Positions 35,095 to 45,043 of a stretch of 64,000 nucleotides of DNA are shown here, one piece after another (position 1 is the stretch's first letter; the number at the start of each line of letters is the position of its first letter). The DNA is from Ambrosia x helenae. Its lineage: Eukaryota > Streptophyta > Magnoliopsida > Asterales > Asteraceae. The stretch spans positions 15,311,573-15,375,572 of the forward strand of contig CM061234.1 in NCBI GenBank assembly GCA_030844895.1, read 5' to 3'. The notes under the pieces were generated by a model. That model worked only from the letters and a program-made list of their open reading frames with translations, searched no databases and was not told the origin of the DNA. Made by a program: the position numbers and the translations under genes.

Positions 35095-35760
35095 GTATAT
35101 GTGTATATATATATATATCAAGACTTAATTATGAAGATGAATATGTTTGTGTAATTTAACTATATAGTGATACTTTAATAACAAATTTAATCATGTATTA
35201 AAAGATGTTGTTACATTGAGACTTTTCACGGTTATACACTCAGATAGTTTTGTGTGATAACAACTGTTGAGAAGTCAGCAGATGTTATAAAAACTCCCAA
35301 AAGTAATGATTACGATTTTGAAATTACTTTATTAACAATATTATTTTATTATTCTTGTGTTGCAATTGTGTTGCACTTTATTAAAAGTCCCAAAAGTAAC
35401 TTCCAACTTTATATTTACTTGAAATGCAACTTATAATATAAAGTTGAAAAAGGAACTTTATGGATACTTATAGTTTGTTAGTTATTTATTTAACCTATAA
35501 TAAAATAATATTATTAATAATTTAATATTATTATCACTATTATAATAATGAACAATTCAATATAAAGTTGAATGAACTAATTTTGAAAACTTTTGTTTAA
35601 TTTATTTAACTATATAGTGATACTTTAATAACAAATTTATTCTTCTCAAAAAAGATGTTACACTGAGACTTTTGACGGTGTTTTGAACAGATGTTACCGA
35701 ATACGGTTATTCTTGCAACAGATTATTGAATTTTTAATTTGGTGTTTTCTAAACAGACCT
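33970..35760. repeat. Tandem array: two ~900-base units, each with two ~450-base sub-repeats
   Basis: The motif AACTATATAGTGATACTTTA (with variants) recurs at 34258, 34706, 35158 and 35608, a step of about 450. Longer matches recur at about 900 bases (34099/34934, 34365/35269, 34549/35461). It is AT-rich and non-coding. A (CA)n(TA)n microsatellite lies at 35062-35119. Confidence 0.8.
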
Positions 35761-38700
35761 TAAAAGTTGATCTGTTTATGTTTTTTATATTTTGTTGGTT
35801 AATTCTATTAAAAAGAGATTATAGGATTTGCGTGTTAACAAAGAAGTTTTACAACATAATAATATGTAAATTTAGGTAACATTTTTTAGGTGTTTTAATC
35901 ATCGTAAAAATAATTACATCTAACGTTAAAAACCATCGTATTTTGTAAGTTTCCATATAGATTATTCAATTGTATTGTCGCCATCATAGACTTTTAGGGT
36001 CTCCACTGTTTGTAATTATGATTTTGAAAAGAGTGATATAATTTAAATTTATTTATATTATTAAACAACCAATATCAGTTGTTAGCGTGATAGTTGTTTT
36101 GATAACTTCTAGATCTTTCGTTTGTACAATGGCCATCATTTTGTGTAATGGATGACAGTTGTGTGACAACATATGTTGACAAGTCAACATATATTGTATA
36201 CCTTTTAACTCAACAGAGTTTGCAATACCAAATTTAATCATTACGATATTGAAAATTAGTTTATTCAAGTTTATAAAAAGCCGAGGAAATCATCATTTCA
36301 ATTTGCAAGTTTATATCTGTTTCACCATTTGTAAAAGGAACCATAATGTTTTTCCCTTAACATTTCTACCACCAGTTTTCTCGAAAATTCTTCAATAAAA
36401 GGAAAAACTATTACCAATAAACCGTTTATAATGAAGTTGGAATTGGTGTTCTCGGAAGATTCTTACAATCAAAGAAAAATATTATTTGTATCATTTCACC
36501 CTCTAGATCCTATCTAAATAGAGATGGGCATATATTGAAATAATATATGTCTGTCTCTTAGAACAGTAAGAGGCATATTACCAACCTCCTTGTGGTTTGT
36601 TGGTTTTCAAGTACAACATGAAACCTTTAGATCATGAGTTCAATGTTTGTTTGTAGATCGAGAGAGAGAGAGTAAGAGGCATATTATTCTTTATTTTGTT
36701 TTGTTTTTTTCAAATTCTGTATTTTGTTTCTTATCTTTCTCTTAATCTCTTGTATCTTGTATGTAGTTTGTTGTTTGAAAGAAGAAATATTATTGTTATG
36801 AAGACTGAATTGATTTATATGTAAATAATTGATTTATTTCTTCAAAATATAAGTTTTATTGAGTTATCTTCATTTAAATTTATATTTTTAAAGATATATT
36901 GAAAGATATGTACTTATTTTAATTTAAATAAAGCAAATTTACATCTAGATTCATCATCTGTACATTGGGCATCATAGACTTTTATGGGTCTTAACTGTTT
37001 GTAATTATGAACATGAAAAGACTAATATAATTTAGATTTATTTATATTATTAGCACAACCAAATACAGTTGTTAGCATTGAGTACCAAACTTAATCATTA
37101 CAATTTTGAAATTTTTTTTGTTCAACTTTATAATGTTTCAGTGTTAATTATAATTATAAATTATATTATAATAGTTTTAAGTATTACGAAGTCTGTATAA
37201 ACATGTGCTTGTATCTTTCTTTAATGTTTTTACATGTTTTGTTTCTACAACATCTATATATTCAAGTGTCTGATTTCAAAGTTATAATGGATGACAGTTG
37301 TTTAAGAACAACTATTGGCAAATCAACAAATATTGCATACCCTTTAACTCAACAAAAGTTCGGAATACAAATTTCCTATCATCACTTTTCTTGAAAAAGA
37401 AATCAACTTTCAATAATTGCAGCATAATCTTATTTCCTTCAAATTTCCTATCATCACTTTTCTTGAAAATTGTTCTAATGAAAGAAAGTCTATTACCAAT
37501 AAACCTTTCATATTGTAGTTTGAATTTGTGTTCTCTAAATATTCTTACAATTAAAGAAAAATCTTATTTGTATCACTACCACAACTAGAGCCTGTCTAAA
37601 TAGGGATGGGTGTATAGGGAAATAATATGTCTTTGGCTCTTCCAGGCGTTAGAGACATATTATCGTCTGGGTTTTGTTTTGTTTTGAGTTTTGTCTTATT
37701 TTGTTTTGTTTGTGTCCTTTTCTTATATTTTCTATGTAATTTGTGGTTTGATAGAGGAAAGGTGTTTGTTGGTATTATTTCACTTTTGTACCGATATTGG
37801 AGTTTTTTTTATTAGAATTCTTCTATGTTGTATCTTTTGTAATAAATTTTGTTTTGTGATGTTTTGGGGATTTTTGTAGTTTATATGTTTGTTTAGTTGG
37901 ATATTTTCACTAAGATTATGGAATTCCAATAATAAGTTTAATTTCTATAACAGTTTTTTTCAATATCTCTTGACACCTCAACACATGTTTGTAAGCACAT
38001 TATACAATTAATTGAAGTTACATTTGTTTAATCAAGACTTTACTGGAACAGGTGGTTATTTTAAAGAGATATACTTATTTTGTGGTGTTTTACCCATATT
38101 TTGTATCTTTTATGTTTGTGTAACTCCGATAATTTCATAAAAATTATGGATTGTCAGTATTTGGTTTCATTGCTATAGCACTTTATACCTCATGTTTTTA
38201 AATACAGTATAGAATAAATTCAAGATATGTTTAATTATAATAATCATAATAATAATAATAATATTAGTAACAAATAAATCTGAATTATAATGGATGACAG
38301 TTGTTTGATAACATATGTTGACAAGTTAATAGATATAGTTTACCTTTCAAAACAACCGAGGGTCGATTACCAAAGTTAATCATTACAATATTGAAATTTA
38401 GTTTATTCAAATTTATATTGCTGGAATGTTAATTATTATAATAGTGAGAGTACTACTAAACTATTTATAATATTTTTTTATTATTTTATTATTTAATTTT
38501 GTAGCTGTTTTTCACTTTGAAAATTTTAGAAATTTTACATATATATGTGACGGTATACATTTAATAACTGATTGTAAAATTTTAATTGTAATTTATCACA
38601 GTTGTTTGAGAACATTTGTTGACAACTTAACAGATATTGTATACCCTTCAACTCAACAAAGGTTTGAAACACATATTTAATCATTAGGATATTCAAAATT

Positions 38701-39069
38701 AGTTTATTTAGATTTATATTTCTTGAATGTTAGTTAATAAAACAATATAGTTATATTTAAAATATAGTAGTGACAATAATAGTAAACTATTTATAACGTT
38801 ATTTTATTATTTGTTTTTCTAATTGTTTTACTATTGACGTAAGGGGTAAAAAATATTATTATAATATGTAAGATATTTTTTGCCTCTATAAAAGGCAAGC
38901 AAATCGTCATTTCATTGTACAACTTTATTTCTCTTCATTTATTATGATAAATAAAGCAACCGTCGATGAATTCAGTATTATGTTATTTCATTTAAATTTC
39001 CTTCTAACTTTCTTTTAATAAAATTTGCCTATGAAAGAAAAATGTATAGGAATAAAGCCTTTGGTAATC
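35761..39069. repeat. AT-rich region of diverged ~1-kb repeats
   Basis: CATCATAGACTTTTA with AACTGTTTGTAATTATGA occurs near 35980 and 36970. ATGGATGACAGTTGT with TCAAC and ATTGTATACC-like continuation occurs near 36146, 37287 and 38290, with a weaker copy near 38597. No coding region is supported. The block may be the repeat-rich tail of a Helitron, but no terminus was identified. Confidence 0.6.
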
Positions 39070-39760
39070 TGTGACACCCGACATGTTTGGCTTAAACATT
39101 TTAGTAACACCTAAGTCTACCTTAGCGAGAAACATTTATAAACGGACTTAACCAGGTTAGTTGAGTCAGGCTAGGATAGGATTGTCCAGGGTTCAATGGT
39201 CTAGAGGACCATTGGAAGTCATTTTGGGAATACACTAGTACCGGGTCCCGTTGTTGGTGAAATTACATAAACTAAATTAAGTGCTATGTGTAGATTGATT
39301 CTTATATGATGGATTATATGCAAATACGTGTTTAAACGATGTGTAGATGATCATCCATGCTTATATATGTTAAACATAGATTAGGATTGCATGTTCATGT
39401 GTTAGGATGCGTTAAAATACGTTAAACACGACAAACTGGAAAAACTAGAAAACATAGATCTAGATTCGACCACAGCGTGGGGGTGAACCTGGAAAAGGAT
39501 CTTGGTTCGACCTTTAATGAAGGGGCGAACCTGGGATGCAAAAACAATAGAATTTCATTCGACCAGTTAAGGCACATTCGACCCTGAGAAAGGGGCGAAT
39601 GTGTGTACATTCGACCAGGTGAAAGGGGCGAATGTGGACTAGTATAAATACCAAACTTTGTCATTTTTCACCATTTCACAAACCCTAACCGTCTCTAAAC
39701 ACTCTCAAACGATTTTAATCACTAAGGAAGGAGTTTTTGCTCTTGTTTTCATAATCTAAC
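39070..39760 (+). repeat. 5' LTR of the chromovirus-like element, left part
   Basis: It starts TGTGACACCCGACATG and contains a cluster of TTCGACC and GGGGCGAA motifs and a TATA box. It stops at 39760, where TR-GAG-2 is inserted after the target bases CTAAC. It continues at 47775. Confidence 0.8.
39642..39649 (+). promoter_or_regulatory. TATA box of the chromovirus-like LTR
   Basis: TATAAATA is followed about 35 bases later by AAACCCTAACC. TR-GAG-2 inserted about 110 bases downstream, inside the expected transcript leader. Confidence 0.55.
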
Positions 39761-42485
39761 TGTAACACCCCAACCGATGGCGGAAACATCGAGGTGTCAC
39801 GTAGTGACGATTGTTCAATAGCACATGGACTAAATTGTAAATATTAATAGCAAATAACTTCCATCATTCAAAACGAAATACAAGAGTCTTAATAGAAATC
39901 TCAAACATAAATATTAAATGTTCAACTTTTTATTTAAGCACTAGGTCCAGCCTAAGCGTGAAAGCATGAAACATTAAACGTCACCTGAAACATGTACAAA
40001 ACAATTTTGTCAACACATATAATGTATTGGTGAGTACATCCGTTTGTTATATATAGTAAGGTAAACTTTAGCAATTCGTGTATTATTTTGTAAGATGAAA
40101 TAAGTAGTATCCGGGTCAAATCAACCCTAAGAGAAGAAAGCAGATATATATAGTATGCGCTAGTAGTAATGTAATACATAGCAATGACGAGGACTCTCAA
40201 CAGAGTCACAAGGGTATAAACCATAGTACTATTCATTGAAATGCCAGGCCGCCCAGCGGTTAATGATTTGACAGGTCATAGATACACAAAATAACACAAG
40301 CAAACACACATAAGAATTGCTATTTTAGTAAAAGGAAATATAAACTTGATAGTAAGTACATGAGTCACCCCGAAATGTAAAATAGTAAAAAGGGGAAAGA
40401 TATACTCACAGTTTGCGAAAGCGATCAAAATCCACTTAAGCGGTTGTGAGCTAAGTAGTGAGAATTCCGAGGAATTCAACCTATAACGTATATAAATACT
40501 AGTAAGGTAAAGTCTACAAAATCTAAGGTATCTAGGGTCTAAGGCATTAGGGTTTGCTAAGTCGATTTGGGGAATTAGAGATTTTATGATTAGTCGAATA
40601 AATGTAAAAGTTGTATATTAAAAATAATATACCAAAGTTTGTAATATATAATTATTACCGATTAAATATTTAGATAACAATATGTTTGAATAATCAAGAC
40701 AAAATAATTTAGTTAGTTACTTTAACTAAATTAAAATAATACGATAACCATAAATATATAAATAAATAATTTTTTTGTGTTACACAACGATTCAACAAAG
40801 AATAATTAAGACATTAACCATACGAGTATTTCTATTTTATAAGAAAAACATTTATAACATAGATGTTTAAATTGTATAAATAAATAAATGTTTTATTATG
40901 TCTAACTCAACGTAAATAAGACTAATAATACTATACGTGATCCAAAAATATTTATTTTATAGAAAATGGATGATTTCTGATGTAAACATATTAGAATAAT
41001 TTTCCCATAATTTATATAAACTTATTTATATTTAAAAGTGATTTAATGAGATTAAATCATGTTTAAATGATTAAAAATGGGAAATTAATAAAAATAAATG
41101 TTTTCTTGACCAATAATTTTTATTTCAGTTGAGGATGGTTAGAAATAATTACTCAAAAAGTTTGAGATTAAAATCATTAAAAATGATTTTTTTTATCAAT
41201 TATTTATGATTAAAACAATTTAATTCAATAAAAATATAAAAATAAAACATTTTTCAGAAAATAAAAATGTGGAAATGTTCTTTATGATGTCAAGAAGCTA
41301 TACCTAAATTTTCATAATTTTTGGGCAAAAGATGGATTTATTATGAATATTATAGATTTATGTGGATTTTAAATGATTATATCTAATTAAGATAATATTA
41401 AAATATTACCACCTAAAGTCAAAAAAAAAAAAAGAAAAAGAAAGAATTGCTGGTCATGGGGTTCGAACCCCTGACCCTTGCTGTGTAAATCTCACATTCA
41501 ACCACTAGACCAAGCCATCAAGTTATTAATTTTATCCAACAAACTAAGTATTTAAGCTATTATTAAAAACCATCTTCTTCCCCAAATTAAAACCTAAGAA
41601 CCCTAACCCTAACCCCTTTTCTAATAAATCTGATAACAGCAAAATTAAGCAACGAATTCATGGGGCTTTCAACTAATGTCATACAAGAAACATAACGACA
41701 TCAAAATGGAACACTTACAATGTAGATTACTAGTCAAAAGAAGAAGGTTATTGGCCGCTAATTAAGCCGATTTGGAGAATGATTAGGCCACGTTTTGGAT
41801 GTTCTTTTGTGTGGGTTTTGTTGTTTGAAGGTCTAGGAACGTTTTGGCATCAAGATTATATAATGATTTCGAGTGAAACCTGTATTTTAATGCACGTTAA
41901 AAAAAACGGCGGTTACCCATGAAGAACTCGCGTTAAACTCTTTAAAAACGCGTTTAAGTCTCAATTAAAAGCTGGAAACTCATTATTATCGATGGAGAAA
42001 CGTAAACCCACATTGATTAGGTGTTAAAACGCCAAGGGAACCCAAGAAAACAAGTCGCCGGACATGGATTCCGGCCGCCGGAAATGGCTTGGCCGGAAAA
42101 ACGCGAGAAGCAGCAGTAGATGTTTTTTTTTTTTTAAACTTTTTAGACTTGGCAAAATTGGCCCCCCACCTTTAACCTTAGTTAGACTTAAATGTTTCCT
42201 AGTTAGTTTTTCCCTTTAACCACTAACTAAGTTAACCACTTTACTTAAAACTTTTATAAAACTTTTTTTTTTTTATTAACTTATTTTTTTTTTTATAAAA
42301 GGTTTTACGAACACGTTTACACGTACTCATTCGATTCAAACTTATACTCGGTCCTTAATGAATGATAAATTTTAGTTCACTCAAAATTAAATTCGAAAAC
42401 GACGAATCTCGTAGGGACTATAATAAAAATATTTGAAGTACTAATATTGTAAATTAGATGAAAGTCGAGGGTGACGGATGTCACA
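39761..42485 (-). repeat. 3' LTR of TR-GAG-2
   Basis: The plus strand runs from TGTAACACCCCAACC to GGATGTCACA. It includes the tRNA-like module at 41446-41520 and the terminal hairpin at 39796-39808. Confidence 0.93.
41446..41520 (-). other. tRNA-like module with pol III A and B boxes in the LTR
   Basis: On the minus strand an A-box-like TGGCTTGGTCTAGTGG (41517-41502) is followed by a perfect B box GGTTCGAACC (41468-41459). A T-rich run ending in a long oligo-T follows (below 41450). The acceptor arms do not pair, so it is not a functional tRNA gene. The copy at 46733-46808 is the same, and a diverged version sits at 51484-51565. Confidence 0.65.
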
Positions 42486-42500
42486 GGCTCCCCTACTTTA
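42486..42500 (-). promoter_or_regulatory. Polypurine tract of TR-GAG-2
   Basis: The minus strand reads TAAAGTAGGGGAGCC directly before the 3' LTR. Confidence 0.75.
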
Positions 42501-42774
42501 GAAAATTTCGTCTCGAAATTTCTTTCAAGTGAAGGTTTCTAGTGTATGTGTGCATGTTATCGATGAAAATCAGTTACGACTTGATCCAAGAAAGGTTTAT
42601 GAACTCAGTTCGTAGGGTTCCTAAAAGCAGGTATTAGATTAACAGAAAATTTATAATCGTTTAGGTTCTACGTGCATTTTTGGAGCATATAAGAATAAGA
42701 TTTGTCATTAACAATCTCCATAGCAAAAAGATGGGTATGGTGAGGACAGGTACGAGCAAGTAAAGGTTCAACTT

Positions 42775-44145
42775 CTAATGAGACAAAACTCCTATCCATA
42801 CCGATATCAAAATCGAAGCATATAAGTTAGTAATAAGAAATGTACCATTGACAATGTCGTTGGTAGCTTGATCTTGGTTAGCGTTGATGTTGAAAGCACG
42901 ACCACGAGCTGGAGCTGCTTGGATTGTTGGAACTGCTGGAGCTGCTGGAAGTGCTGGGGTTTGCTGACGAGACTGAATGAAAGCAGCTAAATGAGGACAT
43001 CTATCTTGCCTGTGGTTAGGATCACCACAAGCATAGCAAGCTCTGGGTTGACCAGTCCTCTGGTTTTGAGCATTCCCAGGTTCAGTTTCCCGACAGTGAG
43101 AAGCGGTGTGGCCTGCTTTGCCGCAAGTGTCACATTTATAGCAGGGTCGAGTAGTTGGATGGTGAAAGTTGCATGAAATGCATTTAGGGTGTGAACCTGA
43201 ATAGTTTCCCTGAACCTTTTGAGTTTGAGGTGCAGTAGATGTGTTTGCAACAGGAACCTGATTAAGGGGTGTAACAACAGCATAGTTCTGGTTTCCACCT
43301 TTTCGTTTCTTATTGGAACTAGAGGTAGAGACAGAGTTTGCTTGAGACGGTTCAGTGGTAGCTGGGGTTTCAGTAGGTCTTTTAGTACCCTTACGAGTTA
43401 GAGTACCATCCTTGACGTGTTTGTCAGTAAGAGATGCTGCGAGACGAATGGCATCCTCTACAGTAGTAGGCTTGCTTCCCATAACCGAATCATGGATCTG
43501 AGGTGGCAGTCCCTCAATATATTTCTCAATAGCCAAGGATACCGGGGTTACCATACGAGGGATTAGTAAGCTCAACTCGTGGTAACGGTTGTTGTAGGGG
43601 ACATTGTTTCCACTATCCTGCTTGAGGTGATAGAACTCATCCTCCAATTTCTTCATCTCACTACGAGGGCAGAATTCAGTAGTCATGGCGATTTTGAAAT
43701 CATCCCAAGACATAGCTAAAGCAGCTTCCGTCCCTCGAGCATGTTTTTCACCATTCCACCAAGTGAGCGCTCTCTTTTGAAGAACACCCGTGGCATGACG
43801 AACACGTAAGTTGTCTGGACAATCGCTATTAATGAACGTATTCTCCATACTTTCGAACCATTCAAGTAATCCAGTGGCTCCCTCAGTGCCATTAAACTTG
43901 TTGGGATGACATGAGTTGAAGTGCTTGAAAGTGCACTTATTCTCACTAGCCCCACCATTTCCATTTGTATTCCCGTTAGAGTTCCCATTCGAGCTACCGT
44001 TCAGGTTAAGGTTTGGAATAATAGCATTAATGATATTAGGAACAAGTGTTTCCAACTTGTCATTGAGCATAGTCGCGATACGCTGGTCAGATTTTAGTTT
44101 AGCCTGACGCTTCGAGGCTCTCTTACGAGATTCGCGATCAGACAT
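42775..44145 (-). CDS. Gypsy gag polyprotein, intact, of TR-GAG-2
   Basis: This is an open frame of 456 residues. An Asn/Gly-rich linker spans about residues 49-66. The capsid (retrotransposon gag) domain covers roughly 70-245, with ALTWWNGEKH near 127. Lys/Ser-rich sequence follows, then Cys/His repeats: an atypical CxxC/H/C group at 322-335 and two CCHC knuckles at 338-351 and 370-383. The C-terminus ends with NGTFLITN, the region that normally leads into protease. The next bases, read in another frame, still encode a damaged D-x-G active site. Gag forms the particle and binds RNA. With no pol in the element, this protein could only support movement with help from a related element. It is the longest intact ORF in the window. 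Confidence 0.93.
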   Translation of the reverse strand: MSDRESRKRASKRQAKLKSDQRIATMLNDKLETLVPNIINAIIPNLNLNGSSNGNSNGNTNGNGGASENKCTFKHFNSCHPNKFNGTEGATGLLEWFESMENTFINSDCPDNLRVRHATGVLQKRALTWWNGEKHARGTEAALAMSWDDFKIAMTTEFCPRSEMKKLEDEFYHLKQDSGNNVPYNNRYHELSLLIPRMVTPVSLAIEKYIEGLPPQIHDSVMGSKPTTVEDAIRLAASLTDKHVKDGTLTRKGTKRPTETPATTEPSQANSVSTSSSNKKRKGGNQNYAVVTPLNQVPVANTSTAPQTQKVQGNYSGSHPKCISCNFHHPTTRPCYKCDTCGKAGHTASHCRETEPGNAQNQRTGQPRACYACGDPNHRQDRCPHLAAFIQSRQQTPALPAAPAVPTIQAAPARGRAFNINANQDQATNDIVNGTFLITNLYASILISVWIGVLSH

Positions 44146-45026
44146 CTACAAAAGTGAACAATAATTATGAGATTTGATTTCCAAAAATCTTGGAAATGCC
44201 ATAGTTTATATCAAGACAAGTAACACATAACATGAGATATAGTAATTATAAATTGATATAAGAAAAATTATGAGTATCATAAAGAAAATCATGATAAAAC
44301 TTCAAATGAATAACAATACCAAGTATAAAACGAGATATAAGAGTGTTTCCAAAGAAACTGTTGACTAACCAAAGTAATTGAAATATTATTAGTGACTTGT
44401 GGGGGCGTACTTTAGCCTATAAGTGAATGCTCATCCCGAGAATTCCCAGGTAGGTAAACGGGTCCCTCGTCTGATTGGGATTTATGCGAATTACCAACCT
44501 AGACAGAAAACTCAGAATACAGGCGCTCACCCTTCCAGATTGCACGTGCCCCGTCACAAATAATTTCCAAAACTTTAGCGGATCTTGAAATGTGGAAATA
44601 TATATATCCTCGAGATGTGGATTTCACTCCTAACACAAAGATATACTTCCAAATAGTAAAAAAATATGATGGAGTGAAACTGGTCACTAAGATAAGGATG
44701 TCACTCCTAGCTTAGTGAGTAAGTTTCTTTTGGAGGGATAGATTCCTTGAGATTTGGACGTCTCCTATCTCGAAAGGAAAATATTCCAAGATAAAATAAA
44801 TAAATAAAACATATAAAGGGTGAAACTATTCACCAAGGTATGGATATCACTCCTAACTTGGTGTTTTCGTTCCATTTGTAGAATAAAATCTTCCTCGAAT
44901 ATAATGAAAAGTAAAAGGAGAAAAATATATCTAAAGAAATATGAGGATAAAAGAAAACATATAATGGGTAGCTTAGTTATAGTCTAGGTCAAAAGCATTT
45001 ACTAATAACCTAATTCCCTATAACCA

Positions 45027-45040
45027 TGGCTCTGATACCA
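45027..45040 (-). promoter_or_regulatory. Primer-binding site (initiator-Met tRNA) of TR-GAG-2
   Basis: The minus strand reads TGGTATCAGAGCCA three bases from the 5' LTR. Next to it lies the stem formed by plus CTATAACC (45018-45025) and GTTATAG (44976-44982). Confidence 0.92.
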
Positions 45041-45043
45041 ATC

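Noticed and set aside
34000..39000. CRISPR-like or regularly spaced array
   Set aside because: The repeats are long, diverged and AT-rich in plant nuclear DNA. They are tandem duplications, without a constant short repeat and unique spacers.
41446..41520. Functional tRNA gene
   Set aside because: A and B boxes are present but the acceptor arms do not pair and there is no credible anticodon stem. Both copies lie inside LTRs.
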